DNA from: Marinifilum sp. D737
GTDB taxonomy: Bacteria; Bacteroidota; Bacteroidia; Bacteroidales; Marinifilaceae
NCBI RefSeq assembly: GCF_026672275.1
Contig: NZ_JANQCD010000018.1
Location: forward strand, 36,364-100,363
Direction of reading: 5' to 3'
Length of the DNA: 64,000 nucleotides
Below, one piece after another: positions 43,089 through 51,189 of this stretch. How positions within the stretch are numbered: the first letter of the stretch is position 1; each line of letters opens with the position of its first letter. The position numbers were made by a program, and so were the translations under genes. A model generated the notes under the pieces. The model saw only the letters and a list, made by a program, of their open reading frames with translations, was not told the DNA's origin and ran no database searches.

Positions 43089-45395
43089 ATGTCTGCTATA
43101 CACAGGTTAACCATTCTAATTTCAGTTTTTCTTTCATTTGCTTTTGTGAATTTACATGCTCAAAATCAAATACAGAAAGCTGAGGAATTATTGCCTAAAG
43201 CGGAAGGTGAGCAACGGATAGGATTACTGCAAGAATTGTCAAAACTCTATTTGGATGTTAATATTGACAAAAGCATAGATTACCTGAAGGAAGTTGTCGT
43301 TTTATCCTCGGATACCCCAACAAATCATGCAACAGCTTTATATGATCTGGGAAACCTGTATCGAAGAGTAAACAACTTCAGAAGGGCTTTAGATTGTCAT
43401 TTGCAAGCTTTGGAAATTCGTGAAACAATATCCGATCAATTGGCTATATCTGCATCGTACAATAATATTGGAGAAATTCATAAAATTCTGAACAAGCACC
43501 AAGAAGCTCTTGAATATTTCAATAAATCATTGGAAATCCGGATAAAGGAAGGTTCGGAAAAAGAAGTAGCCTATACCTTAAATAATATAGGAAGCGTTTA
43601 TTGGCTTGATAAAGACTATGCCAATGCGTTGGAATATTATTTAAAATCCCTGGAAATCAGATCTAAACTTGGCGACAAATCGGATATTGCCTCATCATTG
43701 AATAACCTTGGTAATGTGTACAAGAATTTAAACAAGTACAACAAGGCATTAGATTATTACAAAAAGGCTCTAAACATTCGTGAAAAATTGGGCGATGAAT
43801 CTCTTATCGCCTACACTTTAAATGATATCGGAGGAATATATTGGAGATTGAATAATTTTAACGAATCACTTAATTTTTACAATAGATCCTTAAAAATTAG
43901 ACGTAAACTGGGTAATAAACGTTTTACTGCTGCTACCCTAAAAAACATCGGAACCGTATACAAGGATTTGAATGAACTTGACTTTTCATTGAAGCACTAT
44001 AACGAATCGCTTAAAATTTACGATGAAACAGGTGATTTAAAGGAGCAGGCTAATGTTTACTCTTTAATTGGAAACTTGTATAGAAGCTATAACAATTTCG
44101 ATAAGAGTCAGGAGTTCCATAAAATTGCTCTCAATCTGCATGAGAAATTAGGGAATACAAAAGGAATTGCCTATTCATCCAATAGTATAGGCGAAATTTT
44201 AATGAATTACTATAAAAGTGATGATGCCCTAAAGTATCTTCAATCGGCCTACGAAAATGCCAATTATTCAAAAGACAGAAATCTTCAAAAATCTACATCT
44301 GAAAATCTCTTTGAATACTTTTCGAACAAAGGTGATTACAAAAAAGCATTGGAGTATTACCGAAACTATTCCACCACACAATATGACAGCATAGCTGATC
44401 AGTACGACAAAGACAGAATTAGTGAGTTCGAAGCCAAATATGAAATCTCTAAGAAAAAGGAAGAAATTAAAGGCTTAAAGGAATACAACAGGATGCAAAC
44501 CATTCTGATTTATCTGTTTGTTGTCCTGATCATTTTATCTGCGATTATTGGTTATATCACATATAAAAACATTCAGCTCAGAAAAGAAACAACAGAAACT
44601 TTAACTCATAAAAATAAAGAGTTGGAAGATATCAATTCCCGATTAAAAGAGTCGGATGTTATTTTAAGAGATCTAAATTTAACCAAAGACAAAATTTTCA
44701 ATATCATTTCAACAGATTTACGTGATCCATTCATCGATCTGAAAAATATTAGTTCCAAATTGATCGAAAGCTTTGAAGAAAATGATATCGATTATCAAAA
44801 ATCTCTGGCCTTCGGAATTCGTGATTTATCTGTTCATACCAATGAATTGGTAGAGAATATTTTACTATGGTCTGCATCGCAAGCAGGTAAAACCACATTT
44901 TCTCCAAAATATTTTAACATACGAGAATCTATCAATGGAATTCTTCAAAAACTATCGGGCCCTATTATTGAAAAGAACCTGAAGTTCATTTTTAATATGG
45001 ACAATACTTCCATGGTTTATGCCGATTCTGCAGCCATTTCTGAAGTTTTTAAGAATCTAATTTCAAATGCCATTAAATTCTCCTATTCAGAGGGAAAAAT
45101 CACTCTCTCAGCACGAGAAAAAAAATATCTTGTCGAGATCGAAATATCAGACGAAGGAGTTGGAATGAGCAAATCAAACCTTAATAAAATATTCCGATTA
45201 GATAGCAATTACCTTGCACTAGGTACTGCACAGGAAAAAGGAGCTGGAATTGGCCTGTTGCTTTGCAAGGAGTATGTAGAAAAAAACGGAGGTAAAATCT
45301 GGGCTGAAAGTGAAGAAGGAAAAGGAAGTAGCTTTTACATCACAATTCCTAAATCTGAGAAAATTTTGGAATCCATGCCAAAAGCTAATGCATAA
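43089..45395 (+). CDS. TPR-rich sensor histidine kinase lacking the phosphoacceptor histidine
   Basis: The 768-residue protein has a signal/TM start and about ten TPR units over residues 35-430 (e.g. ASYNNIGEIHKILNKHQEALEYF). A TM helix lies near 473-492 (ILIYLFVVLIILSAIIGYI), and a HisKA-like region is at about 530-600. In that region the usual IIAHDLRNP is IISTDLRDP, so Thr542 stands where the phosphoacceptor His should be. The ATP-binding domain remains intact (NLISNAIKFS, ISDEGVGMS, GAGIGLLLCKEYVE). This may be a pseudokinase that modifies signalling through dimerisation or ATP binding, or use another residue. No partner response regulator is adjacent. A terminator-like hairpin follows. 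Confidence 0.85.
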   Translation: MSAIHRLTILISVFLSFAFVNLHAQNQIQKAEELLPKAEGEQRIGLLQELSKLYLDVNIDKSIDYLKEVVVLSSDTPTNHATALYDLGNLYRRVNNFRRALDCHLQALEIRETISDQLAISASYNNIGEIHKILNKHQEALEYFNKSLEIRIKEGSEKEVAYTLNNIGSVYWLDKDYANALEYYLKSLEIRSKLGDKSDIASSLNNLGNVYKNLNKYNKALDYYKKALNIREKLGDESLIAYTLNDIGGIYWRLNNFNESLNFYNRSLKIRRKLGNKRFTAATLKNIGTVYKDLNELDFSLKHYNESLKIYDETGDLKEQANVYSLIGNLYRSYNNFDKSQEFHKIALNLHEKLGNTKGIAYSSNSIGEILMNYYKSDDALKYLQSAYENANYSKDRNLQKSTSENLFEYFSNKGDYKKALEYYRNYSTTQYDSIADQYDKDRISEFEAKYEISKKKEEIKGLKEYNRMQTILIYLFVVLIILSAIIGYITYKNIQLRKETTETLTHKNKELEDINSRLKESDVILRDLNLTKDKIFNIISTDLRDPFIDLKNISSKLIESFEENDIDYQKSLAFGIRDLSVHTNELVENILLWSASQAGKTTFSPKYFNIRESINGILQKLSGPIIEKNLKFIFNMDNTSMVYADSAAISEVFKNLISNAIKFSYSEGKITLSAREKKYLVEIEISDEGVGMSKSNLNKIFRLDSNYLALGTAQEKGAGIGLLLCKEYVEKNGGKIWAESEEGKGSSFYITIPKSEKILESMPKANA

Positions 45396-45399
45396 AAAA

Positions 45400-45428
45400 A
45401 AGAGGCACCCTAATGGGTACCTCTTCAT
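45400..45428 (+). terminator. Terminator between the sensor kinase and CoA-transferase genes
   Basis: GAGGCACCC and GGGTACCTC form a 9-bp stem with one mismatch and a TAAT loop. It is preceded by an A-run and followed by T, so it could work in both directions for the converging genes. Confidence 0.7.
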
Positions 45429-45457
45429 ATATCTTAAACTATTATATCGAGTAATTT

Positions 45458-46765
45458 TTATTTGCGAACAAAGTGATAGTGACTTCCGAATCTTTCGAAT
45501 GCAGCCTTATCAAGTTCTTCTCTAAAGTCTGGGTGAGCAACAGAGATAATTGCTTTCGCTCTTTGCTGAAGTGACTTACCAAACAAGTTTACAGCACCGT
45601 GCTCAGTTACAAACCATCTCATATTGTTACGAGTAGTTACAACACCTGATCCAGTTAATAAAGTTGGAGTAATTTTAGAGATACCTTTTCCAGTAACAGA
45701 AGGCATCGCGATAATAGGTACACCACCTTCAGAAGCTGCAGCACCACGTGTAAAGTCAATCTGACCACCTACACCTGAATAGTGCTTGGTTCCGATTGAG
45801 TCGGCACAAACCTGACCAGTAATATCAATAGATAATGCAGAGTTGATAGCACATACTTTAGGGTTTTGCTTGATAATACCAACACCGTTAGTGTAAGCAA
45901 CATCCATCATTAAAACTCCTGGGTTATCATCAACGAAATCATAAAGCTCTTTTGTTCCCATCAAGAAACCAGCAACGATTTTTCCTGGATCTAATTTCTT
46001 ATTTCTACCGTTAACAACACCACTTTCTACCAATGGAAGAAGACCATCAGCAAACATTTCAGTGTGCACGCCAAGGTCTTTGTGATTTCCTAACTGCGCC
46101 AAAACAGCATTAGGAATACCACCAATCCCCATTTGCAAACATGCTCCATCAGGAATCAACTCTGCAACATTTTTACCAATTGCAATATCCATTTCTGATA
46201 AAGGAGCATTGTGGTGCTCGATAAGAGGAGAGTTATCTTCGCAGAAGATATCAAAGTTTGATAATGGCATCATTGCATCACCGAAAGCACGAGGTACATT
46301 TGGATTGATGATTGCAACTACAGTATCTGCTTCTTCAACTGCAGCTTTACTTGCCTCAACAGAAGTACCTAAAGATACATAACCATGCTTGTCAGGAGTA
46401 CTTACCTGTACAACAGCAACATTTACATTTAAAACTCCTTCACGAATCAATTGTTGAGTTTCTCCTAAGAATACAGGAATGTAATCAGCATACCCAGCTT
46501 GAGTTTGCTTTCTTACATTAGCCCCAACAAATAATGACTCAAGATTAAAAATCCCTTCAAATTCAGGATCAGCATAAGGAGCTGGTCCTTCTGTGTGAAT
46601 ATGCTGAATAGTTACATCGTAAATTTCACCATTACGACCACGATCACACATTGCGTTAATGAATTTATGAGGTGTCAACGCCACTGAGTGCAAGTGCACT
46701 CTATCTCCAGACTTAATTACCTTTGCTGCTTCTTCAAAAGAAACTGTTTTAATCTCTTTATGCAT
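45458..46765 (-). CDS. Acetyl-CoA hydrolase/transferase-family CoA-transferase
   Basis: The 435-residue enzyme is in the family of acetate and 4-hydroxybutyrate CoA-transferases. Conserved parts are an N-terminal GDRVHLHSVALTP and VAVVQVSTPDKHGYVSLGTSVEA in the first half. In the second half there is LQMGIGGIPNAVLAQLG, and GVHTEMFADGLLPLVESGVV before GQIDFTRGAAASEGGVPIIA. It probably recycles CoA between acetate, propionate or succinate in fermentation, fitting the mutA-mutB route nearby; the exact substrate is not fixed by the sequence. It starts at the ATG at 46763-46765. Its upstream region contains a hairpin at 46993-47017. Confidence 0.88.
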   Translation of the reverse strand: MHKEIKTVSFEEAAKVIKSGDRVHLHSVALTPHKFINAMCDRGRNGEIYDVTIQHIHTEGPAPYADPEFEGIFNLESLFVGANVRKQTQAGYADYIPVFLGETQQLIREGVLNVNVAVVQVSTPDKHGYVSLGTSVEASKAAVEEADTVVAIINPNVPRAFGDAMMPLSNFDIFCEDNSPLIEHHNAPLSEMDIAIGKNVAELIPDGACLQMGIGGIPNAVLAQLGNHKDLGVHTEMFADGLLPLVESGVVNGRNKKLDPGKIVAGFLMGTKELYDFVDDNPGVLMMDVAYTNGVGIIKQNPKVCAINSALSIDITGQVCADSIGTKHYSGVGGQIDFTRGAAASEGGVPIIAMPSVTGKGISKITPTLLTGSGVVTTRNNMRWFVTEHGAVNLFGKSLQQRAKAIISVAHPDFREELDKAAFERFGSHYHFVRK

Positions 46766-46992
46766 CTCTAATCGGTTTTTATATTGATGTTTATAAATTT
46801 CTAATTCGCCGACTAAAGTAGTATATTTTTTAAGTGCAATTTCTGCTATTCAGCATGAGTGCTACAAAACATATCTACACTATCGATTCATAATTAAGAC
46901 TTTGCGAATTAGATCAAAAGAAAACTCACTTTTATAAATTACTTTATAATCCATACGGAAGGAGATTAATACAGCCCCATATAAAATAAAGA

Positions 46993-47017
46993 AGCCGGGA
47001 GACCCAAACTCCCGGCT
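46993..47017 (-). terminator. Hairpin in the leader of the CoA-transferase gene
   Basis: A perfect 9-bp GC-rich stem with an ACCCAAA loop. On the minus strand it is followed by TTCTTTATTTTAT. It lies 228 bases upstream of the CoA-transferase start and could end transcripts prematurely. Confidence 0.4.
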
Positions 47018-47213
47018 GCAAAACCCAAACATCTAATAAAACTTAAATAACAAAAACTATCAAACTATTATTTTTACTAACCCTATTAATAAGGTTTACT
47101 ATTTTTGTTGTAAGTACTTGTGAAAAATAGTTTTCCTTGTTTTCTATATCAAATATACGAAGCAATTCTGCATCAATCAAATCAATATTGTTTATGGTCT
47201 TATAGATAATGTT

Positions 47214-47221
47214 TATATTTG
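47214..47221 (+). promoter_or_regulatory. Probable -7 promoter element of oxyR
   Basis: TATATTTG matches TAnnTTTG and is 28 bases before the start codon. A candidate TTG lies 23 bases upstream, slightly too far. Confidence 0.5.
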
Positions 47222-47249
47222 AGAGAATTTATAAAAAACGACAAGACTA

Positions 47250-48191
47250 ATGATTACAATCACTCAACTAGAATATATCGTGGCTGTTGACACTTATCGA
47301 CATTTTGCAACAGCTGCCGAAAAGTGCTTTATTACTCAGCCAACTTTAAGTATGCAGATAAAGAAATTGGAGGAGTATTTGGATGTTACCATATTTGACA
47401 GAAGCAAGCAACCAATTATTCCAACCGATGTTGGCCGTAATATTATTGAACAAGCTCGAATCATACTTAGCGAAACCAAAAAAGTTGATGAAATTATTAA
47501 AGAGCACAAAAATACCGTTGAAGGAAATTTAAAAATTGGAATTATTCCAACCTTAGCTCCATTTCTTCTTCCAATGTTTATTGGTGACTATATCAGAAAA
47601 TATCCTTCTATTAAAGTTGAGGTAGAAGAAATGGTTTCCGAGGAAATTGTAAAAAGCCTTAAAAAAGATAAAATTGATGTTGGTATTTTTGTCACTCCAG
47701 CAAAAGATGATAAAATTCGTGAGAGACATCTTTTCTATGAAGAAATGATGATATACGCACACAAAGACCATCCTCTATTAAAACAACCTATTGTTGAGGT
47801 TAAAGATATTGCTACTCCAGAAATTTGGATGCTTAGTGATGGCCACTGTTTCAGAAACCAGGTAATCAACCTTTGTGAGTTGCATGATTTGCAACATCAG
47901 GAATTGCCATTCGAATTTGAAAGTAATTCTCTTGAAACATTAATGAAAATTGTAGATCGTGAAGGAGGTTTTACTCTAATTCCAGAATTGGCCACTCAAT
48001 ATATGCCTGACGAAAAACTTAAACAGGTGAAAAAATTCACAAATATTCATCCTTTAAGAGAGGTTAGTTTGGTTTATTCTCGTCATTATACAAAAAATAG
48101 ATTGTTGGATTTATTGGCTGATCAAATCAAAAATATCATCCCAAATAACTTTTTAAGCAGCGACAGAGGAACAATTGTTGAATGGCGCTAA
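47250..48191 (+). CDS. oxyR: LysR-family hydrogen-peroxide regulator OxyR
   Basis: The 313-residue protein has an N-terminal helix-turn-helix (ITQLEYIVAVDTYRHFATAAEKC, TQPTLSMQIKKLEEYL). A periplasmic-binding-like sensor follows. The redox motif is SDGHCFRNQVINLC, with Cys200 and Cys209 nine residues apart, matching Cys199 and Cys208 of E. coli OxyR, which form a disulfide on peroxide exposure. It therefore likely activates catalase, alkyl hydroperoxide reductase and Dps-type genes; none is adjacent. It is preceded by a TATATTTG promoter element. Downstream lie the tRNA-Glu genes. Confidence 0.93.
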   Translation: MITITQLEYIVAVDTYRHFATAAEKCFITQPTLSMQIKKLEEYLDVTIFDRSKQPIIPTDVGRNIIEQARIILSETKKVDEIIKEHKNTVEGNLKIGIIPTLAPFLLPMFIGDYIRKYPSIKVEVEEMVSEEIVKSLKKDKIDVGIFVTPAKDDKIRERHLFYEEMMIYAHKDHPLLKQPIVEVKDIATPEIWMLSDGHCFRNQVINLCELHDLQHQELPFEFESNSLETLMKIVDREGGFTLIPELATQYMPDEKLKQVKKFTNIHPLREVSLVYSRHYTKNRLLDLLADQIKNIIPNNFLSSDRGTIVEWR

Positions 48192-48264
48192 ATTTATTTT
48201 TAGCTTATAACGAAGCAGTTAGTTTCTTTGCCGAAAAAAAGTGTGATTTTTTTTCAAAAAAAGT

Positions 48265-48296
48265 TTTGCAGGAATAAAGAATTATCTCTTTCTTTG
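48265..48296 (+). promoter_or_regulatory. Third promoter-like element upstream of the tRNA-Glu pair
   Basis: TTTG at 48265-48268 and TTTCTTTG at 48289-48296 are 20 bases apart; the -7 element deviates by one base from TAnnTTTG. It is followed by a hairpin (GCTTCA/TGAAGC) near 48331-48350, so a short leader RNA is possible. Confidence 0.35.
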
Positions 48297-48373
48297 CAGC
48301 GCAAAAGGAAAAAACAAGGGGCTAACGCTTCAACATTCCTGAAGCAAAAAAAAAGAGTTTTTTTCGCAAAGTG

Positions 48374-48404
48374 TTTGCAGTTTTAAAAAAATAACTTACC
48401 TTTG
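48374..48404 (+). promoter_or_regulatory. Promoter of the first tRNA-Glu gene
   Basis: TTTG at 48374-48377 and TACCTTTG at 48397-48404 are exactly 19 bases apart, the ideal Bacteroidota arrangement. Confidence 0.8.
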
Positions 48405-48423
48405 CAGCTCTGAAAAATTAGAT

Positions 48424-48495
48424 GGTCCGTTCGTCTAGGGGTTAGGACGCCAGATTTTCATTCTGGTAACACGGGTTCGATTCCCGTACGGACTA
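48424..48495 (+). tRNA. tRNA-Glu (anticodon TTC), copy 1
   Basis: A complete cloverleaf of 72 bases: acceptor GGTCCGT/ACGGACT, anticodon stem CCAGA/TCTGG with loop TTTTCAT, T-arm ACGGG/CCCGT with TTCGATT. The discriminator is A. The 3' CCA is not encoded (CTA follows). It is identical to copy 2 across the tRNA body. Confidence 0.96.
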
Positions 48496-48503
48496 CTAAG
48501 AAT

Positions 48504-48534
48504 TTTGCAGCGATTAAATTTTGATTTATATTTG
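48504..48534 (+). promoter_or_regulatory. Promoter of the second tRNA-Glu gene (and rpsT)
   Basis: TTTG at 48504-48507 and TATATTTG at 48527-48534 are exactly 19 bases apart, located between the two tRNA copies. Confidence 0.8.
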
Positions 48535-48554
48535 CTGCGCATTAATAAACCAAT

Positions 48555-48629
48555 GGTCCGTTCGTCTAGGGGTTAGGACGCCAGATTTTCATTCTGGTAA
48601 CACGGGTTCGATTCCCGTACGGACTACCA
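48555..48629 (+). tRNA. tRNA-Glu (anticodon TTC), copy 2
   Basis: The body (48555-48626) is identical to copy 1. Here the bases CCA follow the discriminator at 48627-48629, so the end is encoded. The rpsT gene starts 27 bases further on and may be cotranscribed. Confidence 0.96.
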
Positions 48630-48656
48630 AGATAATAATTTAGATAACTTTAAGAG

Positions 48657-48908
48657 ATGGCAAATCATCAATCTGCAATTAAAAGAATCAGACAGTCTGA
48701 GAAGAGAAGAGTACACAATAAGTATTACGCTAAGACTGCCAGAAATGCTGTAAGAAAGTTACGTGCTACTTCAGATAAGGAAGCTGCTAATGAATTACTT
48801 CCAAAGGTAAATGCAATGTTGGATAAACTTGCTAAAATTAATGTAATTCATAAGAATAAAGCTGCTAACTTGAAATCTAAATTAGCTTCACACGTTAACA
48901 AGCTGTAA
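48657..48908 (+). CDS. rpsT: 30S ribosomal protein S20
   Basis: S20 binds 16S rRNA in early assembly of the small subunit. The 83-residue basic protein has the family start [18 protein letters not shown] and three long helices. The tail [20 protein letters not shown] is characteristic. It lies directly after tRNA-Glu copy 2 and ends in a strong terminator at 48928-48954. Its length is normal. Codon use is that of a highly expressed gene. Confidence 0.97.
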   Translation: MANHQSAIKRIRQSEKRRVHNKYYAKTARNAVRKLRATSDKEAANELLPKVNAMLDKLAKINVIHKNKAANLKSKLASHVNKL

Positions 48909-48927
48909 GACACTATAACTCTGTTAT

Positions 48928-48954
48928 AAAGGGTTCTCGTTGAGAACCCTTTTT
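48928..48954 (+). terminator. Rho-independent terminator of rpsT
   Basis: A perfect 11-bp stem (AAAGGGTTCTC/GAGAACCCTTT) with a GTT loop and a T-run. Confidence 0.9.
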
Positions 48955-49028
48955 GTGTATACGCATATTCCATGTTGATTTTGTTTATGTAAATTCATAA
49001 CTTTCGTTAAGTATTTACACAACAAAGC

Positions 49029-49724
49029 ATGGACGAATATAATAAACTAAGCATTAAAGACTGGGCTCTTGAAGATCGCCCAAGAGAAAAATTAATGTAC
49101 AAGGGAGTTAAAAGTTTATCTACAGCCGAACTTTTAGCCATTATCATTGGCAGTGGCAATCGAAATCAATCCGCTGTCGAACTTTCTAAATCGATACTCT
49201 CCCATTGCAATAATGATCTTAATATCCTGGCAAAAAAATCCATTCGTGATTTAATGAAGATCAAAGGAATTGGAGAAGCAAAAGCCATTGGTATTATTGC
49301 CGCATTGGAGATTGGTCGCAGACAAAAGGCATTTCAAAGCAAACAGAAGGAAAAAGTTACTTGTAGTCGCGATGCATTCGAAATTCTTTTCCCATTTGCA
49401 GAAAATTTAGGACATGAAGAATTTTGGGTTTTATTTATGAATAAAGCCAATAAAGTAATCGAAATCAAAAATGTCTCTTCCGGAGGAATTACAGGCACCG
49501 TTTTCGATATCAGATTAGTTCTAAAAGAGGCTTTACAACTTGAAGCTGTAAATCTTATTCTTTGTCACAATCATCCTTCTGGTAATTTGGCTCCTTCGGC
49601 AGCCGATAAAGACATTACAAGCAAATCGAAAGATGCTGCTAAACTGATGAATATCGAGATATTAGATCATATAATAATTGGCGAAAACGATTACTATAGT
49701 TTTGCCGATGAAGCACTAATTTAG
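49029..49724 (+). CDS. radC: RadC-family JAB-domain protein
   Basis: This 231-residue protein has an N-terminal helix-hairpin-helix part (SLSTAELLAIIIGSGNRNQSA, IRDLMKIKGIGEAKAIGIIA) and a C-terminal JAB/MPN metalloprotease-like domain. The zinc motif is HNHPSGN followed by the distal Asp of AADKDIT. RadC was once linked to DNA repair, but its true role is unsettled. It is not overlapped by its neighbours. A possible promoter element TAACTTTC lies at 48998-49005, with a TTG 20 bases before. Confidence 0.92.
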   Translation: MDEYNKLSIKDWALEDRPREKLMYKGVKSLSTAELLAIIIGSGNRNQSAVELSKSILSHCNNDLNILAKKSIRDLMKIKGIGEAKAIGIIAALEIGRRQKAFQSKQKEKVTCSRDAFEILFPFAENLGHEEFWVLFMNKANKVIEIKNVSSGGITGTVFDIRLVLKEALQLEAVNLILCHNHPSGNLAPSAADKDITSKSKDAAKLMNIEILDHIIIGENDYYSFADEALI

Positions 49725-49783
49725 AATGAATTAGATTATTAATTTTTCCTTCATTTCCTTCCTAAATATTATTGAAATATGGC

Positions 49784-49791
49784 TATATTTG
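49784..49791 (+). promoter_or_regulatory. -7 promoter element of upp
   Basis: TATATTTG matches TAnnTTTG and is 28 bases before the start codon. No good -33 was found. Confidence 0.5.
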
Positions 49792-49819
49792 CGCTCAGCT
49801 AATTTTTAAATAATAAAAC

Positions 49820-50476
49820 ATGGTGATCCATACATTAGGAGAAAACAACTCCCTTTTTAACCGATTTATAGCTGAAATCCGAGACGTTAACGTTCAAAAC
49901 GATCCTCTTCGCTTTAGAAGAAACCTTGAAAGAGTTGGTGAGATATACGCTTACGAAATCAGTAAAACTTTAGATTTTGCAGAGCAATCAGTGGAAACTC
50001 CACTTGGTACTGCAATTGCTTCTCTTCCAAAGGATGAAGTTGTTGTGGCTTCGATATTAAGAGCAGGTCTTCCTTTGCACAATGGTTTATTAAACTACTT
50101 CGACAGATCAGAAAATGCTTTTATTTCTGCATATCGTAAGCATACCGAAGATGGAAAATTTAAAATTAATTTCGAGTACATTTCATCTCCTTCTATCGAT
50201 GGCAAAGTAGTTATTCTTGCCGACCCAATGTTGGCAACAGGATCATCAATGGAATTGGCATACAAAGCAATGCTAACCAAAGGTACTCCTAAACACGTAC
50301 ATATTGTTTCTGTAATTGCAAGTCAAGAAGGTGTTGATTTTATTAAGAACAATTTACCAGCAGAAAATACTACCATTTGGAATGGAGTTGTTGATGCTGA
50401 ACTAAACACCAAATCGTATATCGTTCCAGGTTGTGGAGATGCAGGTGACTTGGCTTTTGGTGCTAAACTAGGATAA
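49820..50476 (+). CDS. upp: Uracil phosphoribosyltransferase
   Basis: UPRTase salvages uracil to UMP with PRPP. The 218-residue protein contains VVASILRAGLPLHNGLLN, then the PRPP-binding loop VILADPMLATGSSMELA (acidic pair and GS-type loop). The C-terminal GCGDAGDLAFGAKLG is the uracil-binding tail. It has its own promoter element and a strong terminator at 50499-50529. There are no anomalies. Confidence 0.95.
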   Translation: MVIHTLGENNSLFNRFIAEIRDVNVQNDPLRFRRNLERVGEIYAYEISKTLDFAEQSVETPLGTAIASLPKDEVVVASILRAGLPLHNGLLNYFDRSENAFISAYRKHTEDGKFKINFEYISSPSIDGKVVILADPMLATGSSMELAYKAMLTKGTPKHVHIVSVIASQEGVDFIKNNLPAENTTIWNGVVDAELNTKSYIVPGCGDAGDLAFGAKLG

Positions 50477-50498
50477 TCAATATTTTTGATAATATTTC

Positions 50499-50529
50499 AA
50501 GGACTGTTTTAATAACAGTCCTTTTTTTT
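50499..50529 (+). terminator. Rho-independent terminator between upp and folK
   Basis: A perfect 10-bp stem (AAGGACTGTT/AACAGTCCTT) with a TTAAT loop and an 8-base T-run. Confidence 0.9.
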
Positions 50530-51016
50530 ATGCCTTGAAAACACTTACTTCTGATGTATCAGGACAAGATTTTTTCATTTCCAAGATACTCTTATCCATT
50601 ACGGGATGAATAAAATCAGGTGCAATTTCAGCCAAAGGAGCCAAAGCAAACATCCTCTCTCCCATTCTTGGATGCGGTACTTCCAAACTTTCAGTATCGA
50701 TAATTAAATCATCATAGAATAGTATATCAATATCAATGGTTCTTTCGCTATAGCGATTTTTCTTTCGAACACGACCAAGAATTTTCTCAATTTTCTGAGT
50801 TTGATCCAGAACAGCTTCAGGCAATAAACTACTTTCTACCATCACCACCTGGTTTAGAAAACTCTGCTCATGTTCGAATCCCCATGGTTCGGTTTCATAT
50901 ATGGCCGAAACTTTCAGAACTTTTCCAACATCATTTCCCAAAGCTTCAACTGTACTTTGCAGAATCTGCTCTCTATCACCTAAATTTCCACCTATTAAGA
51001 AGTAAACTTTTGCCAT
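50528..51016 (-). CDS. folK: 2-amino-4-hydroxy-6-hydroxymethyldihydropteridine pyrophosphokinase
   Basis: HPPK transfers pyrophosphate in folate synthesis. The 162-residue protein starts MAKVYFLIGGNLGDREQILQ and continues with YETEPWGFEHEQSFLNQVV and RYSERTIDIDILFYDD, in which the Asp-Ile-Asp metal motif and Arg are visible. HPRMGERMFALAPLAEI follows. A longer frame runs upstream to 51094 but starts in a hydrophobic segment foreign to the family, so the ATG at 51014-51016 is chosen. It converges on upp. Confidence 0.93.
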   Translation of the reverse strand: MAKVYFLIGGNLGDREQILQSTVEALGNDVGKVLKVSAIYETEPWGFEHEQSFLNQVVMVESSLLPEAVLDQTQKIEKILGRVRKKNRYSERTIDIDILFYDDLIIDTESLEVPHPRMGERMFALAPLAEIAPDFIHPVMDKSILEMKKSCPDTSEVSVFKA

Positions 51017-51189
51017 CTTTTTTAATTTAATCGGTAAAAGAAACAAAGAAATCTTTCGAAACAAAATATACATCGAAAATAATCTGCATTTCAAACTTCT
51101 GTCAGTTTAATTAGATATATTTGTTATACTACGGATTTACATAAATCTGCATCTTATAAATTAGAATAATCAATTAAAAGAAAATCAAT

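Larger units (their letters stand above)
46766..47249. other. 484-bp non-coding stretch between the CoA-transferase and oxyR
   Basis: It holds a 9-bp hairpin (AGCCGGGAG/CTCCCGGCT) at 46993-47017. On the minus strand this is followed by a T-rich run, so it may be an attenuator or terminator in the leader of the CoA-transferase gene. A TATATTTG element at 47214-47221 probably serves oxyR. The rest is AT-rich and shows no gene. Confidence 0.55.

Noticed and set aside
51017..51094. N-terminal extension of folK with a hydrophobic segment
   Set aside because: The HPPK family starts at the MAKVYFLIGGN segment; the extension has no family counterpart.
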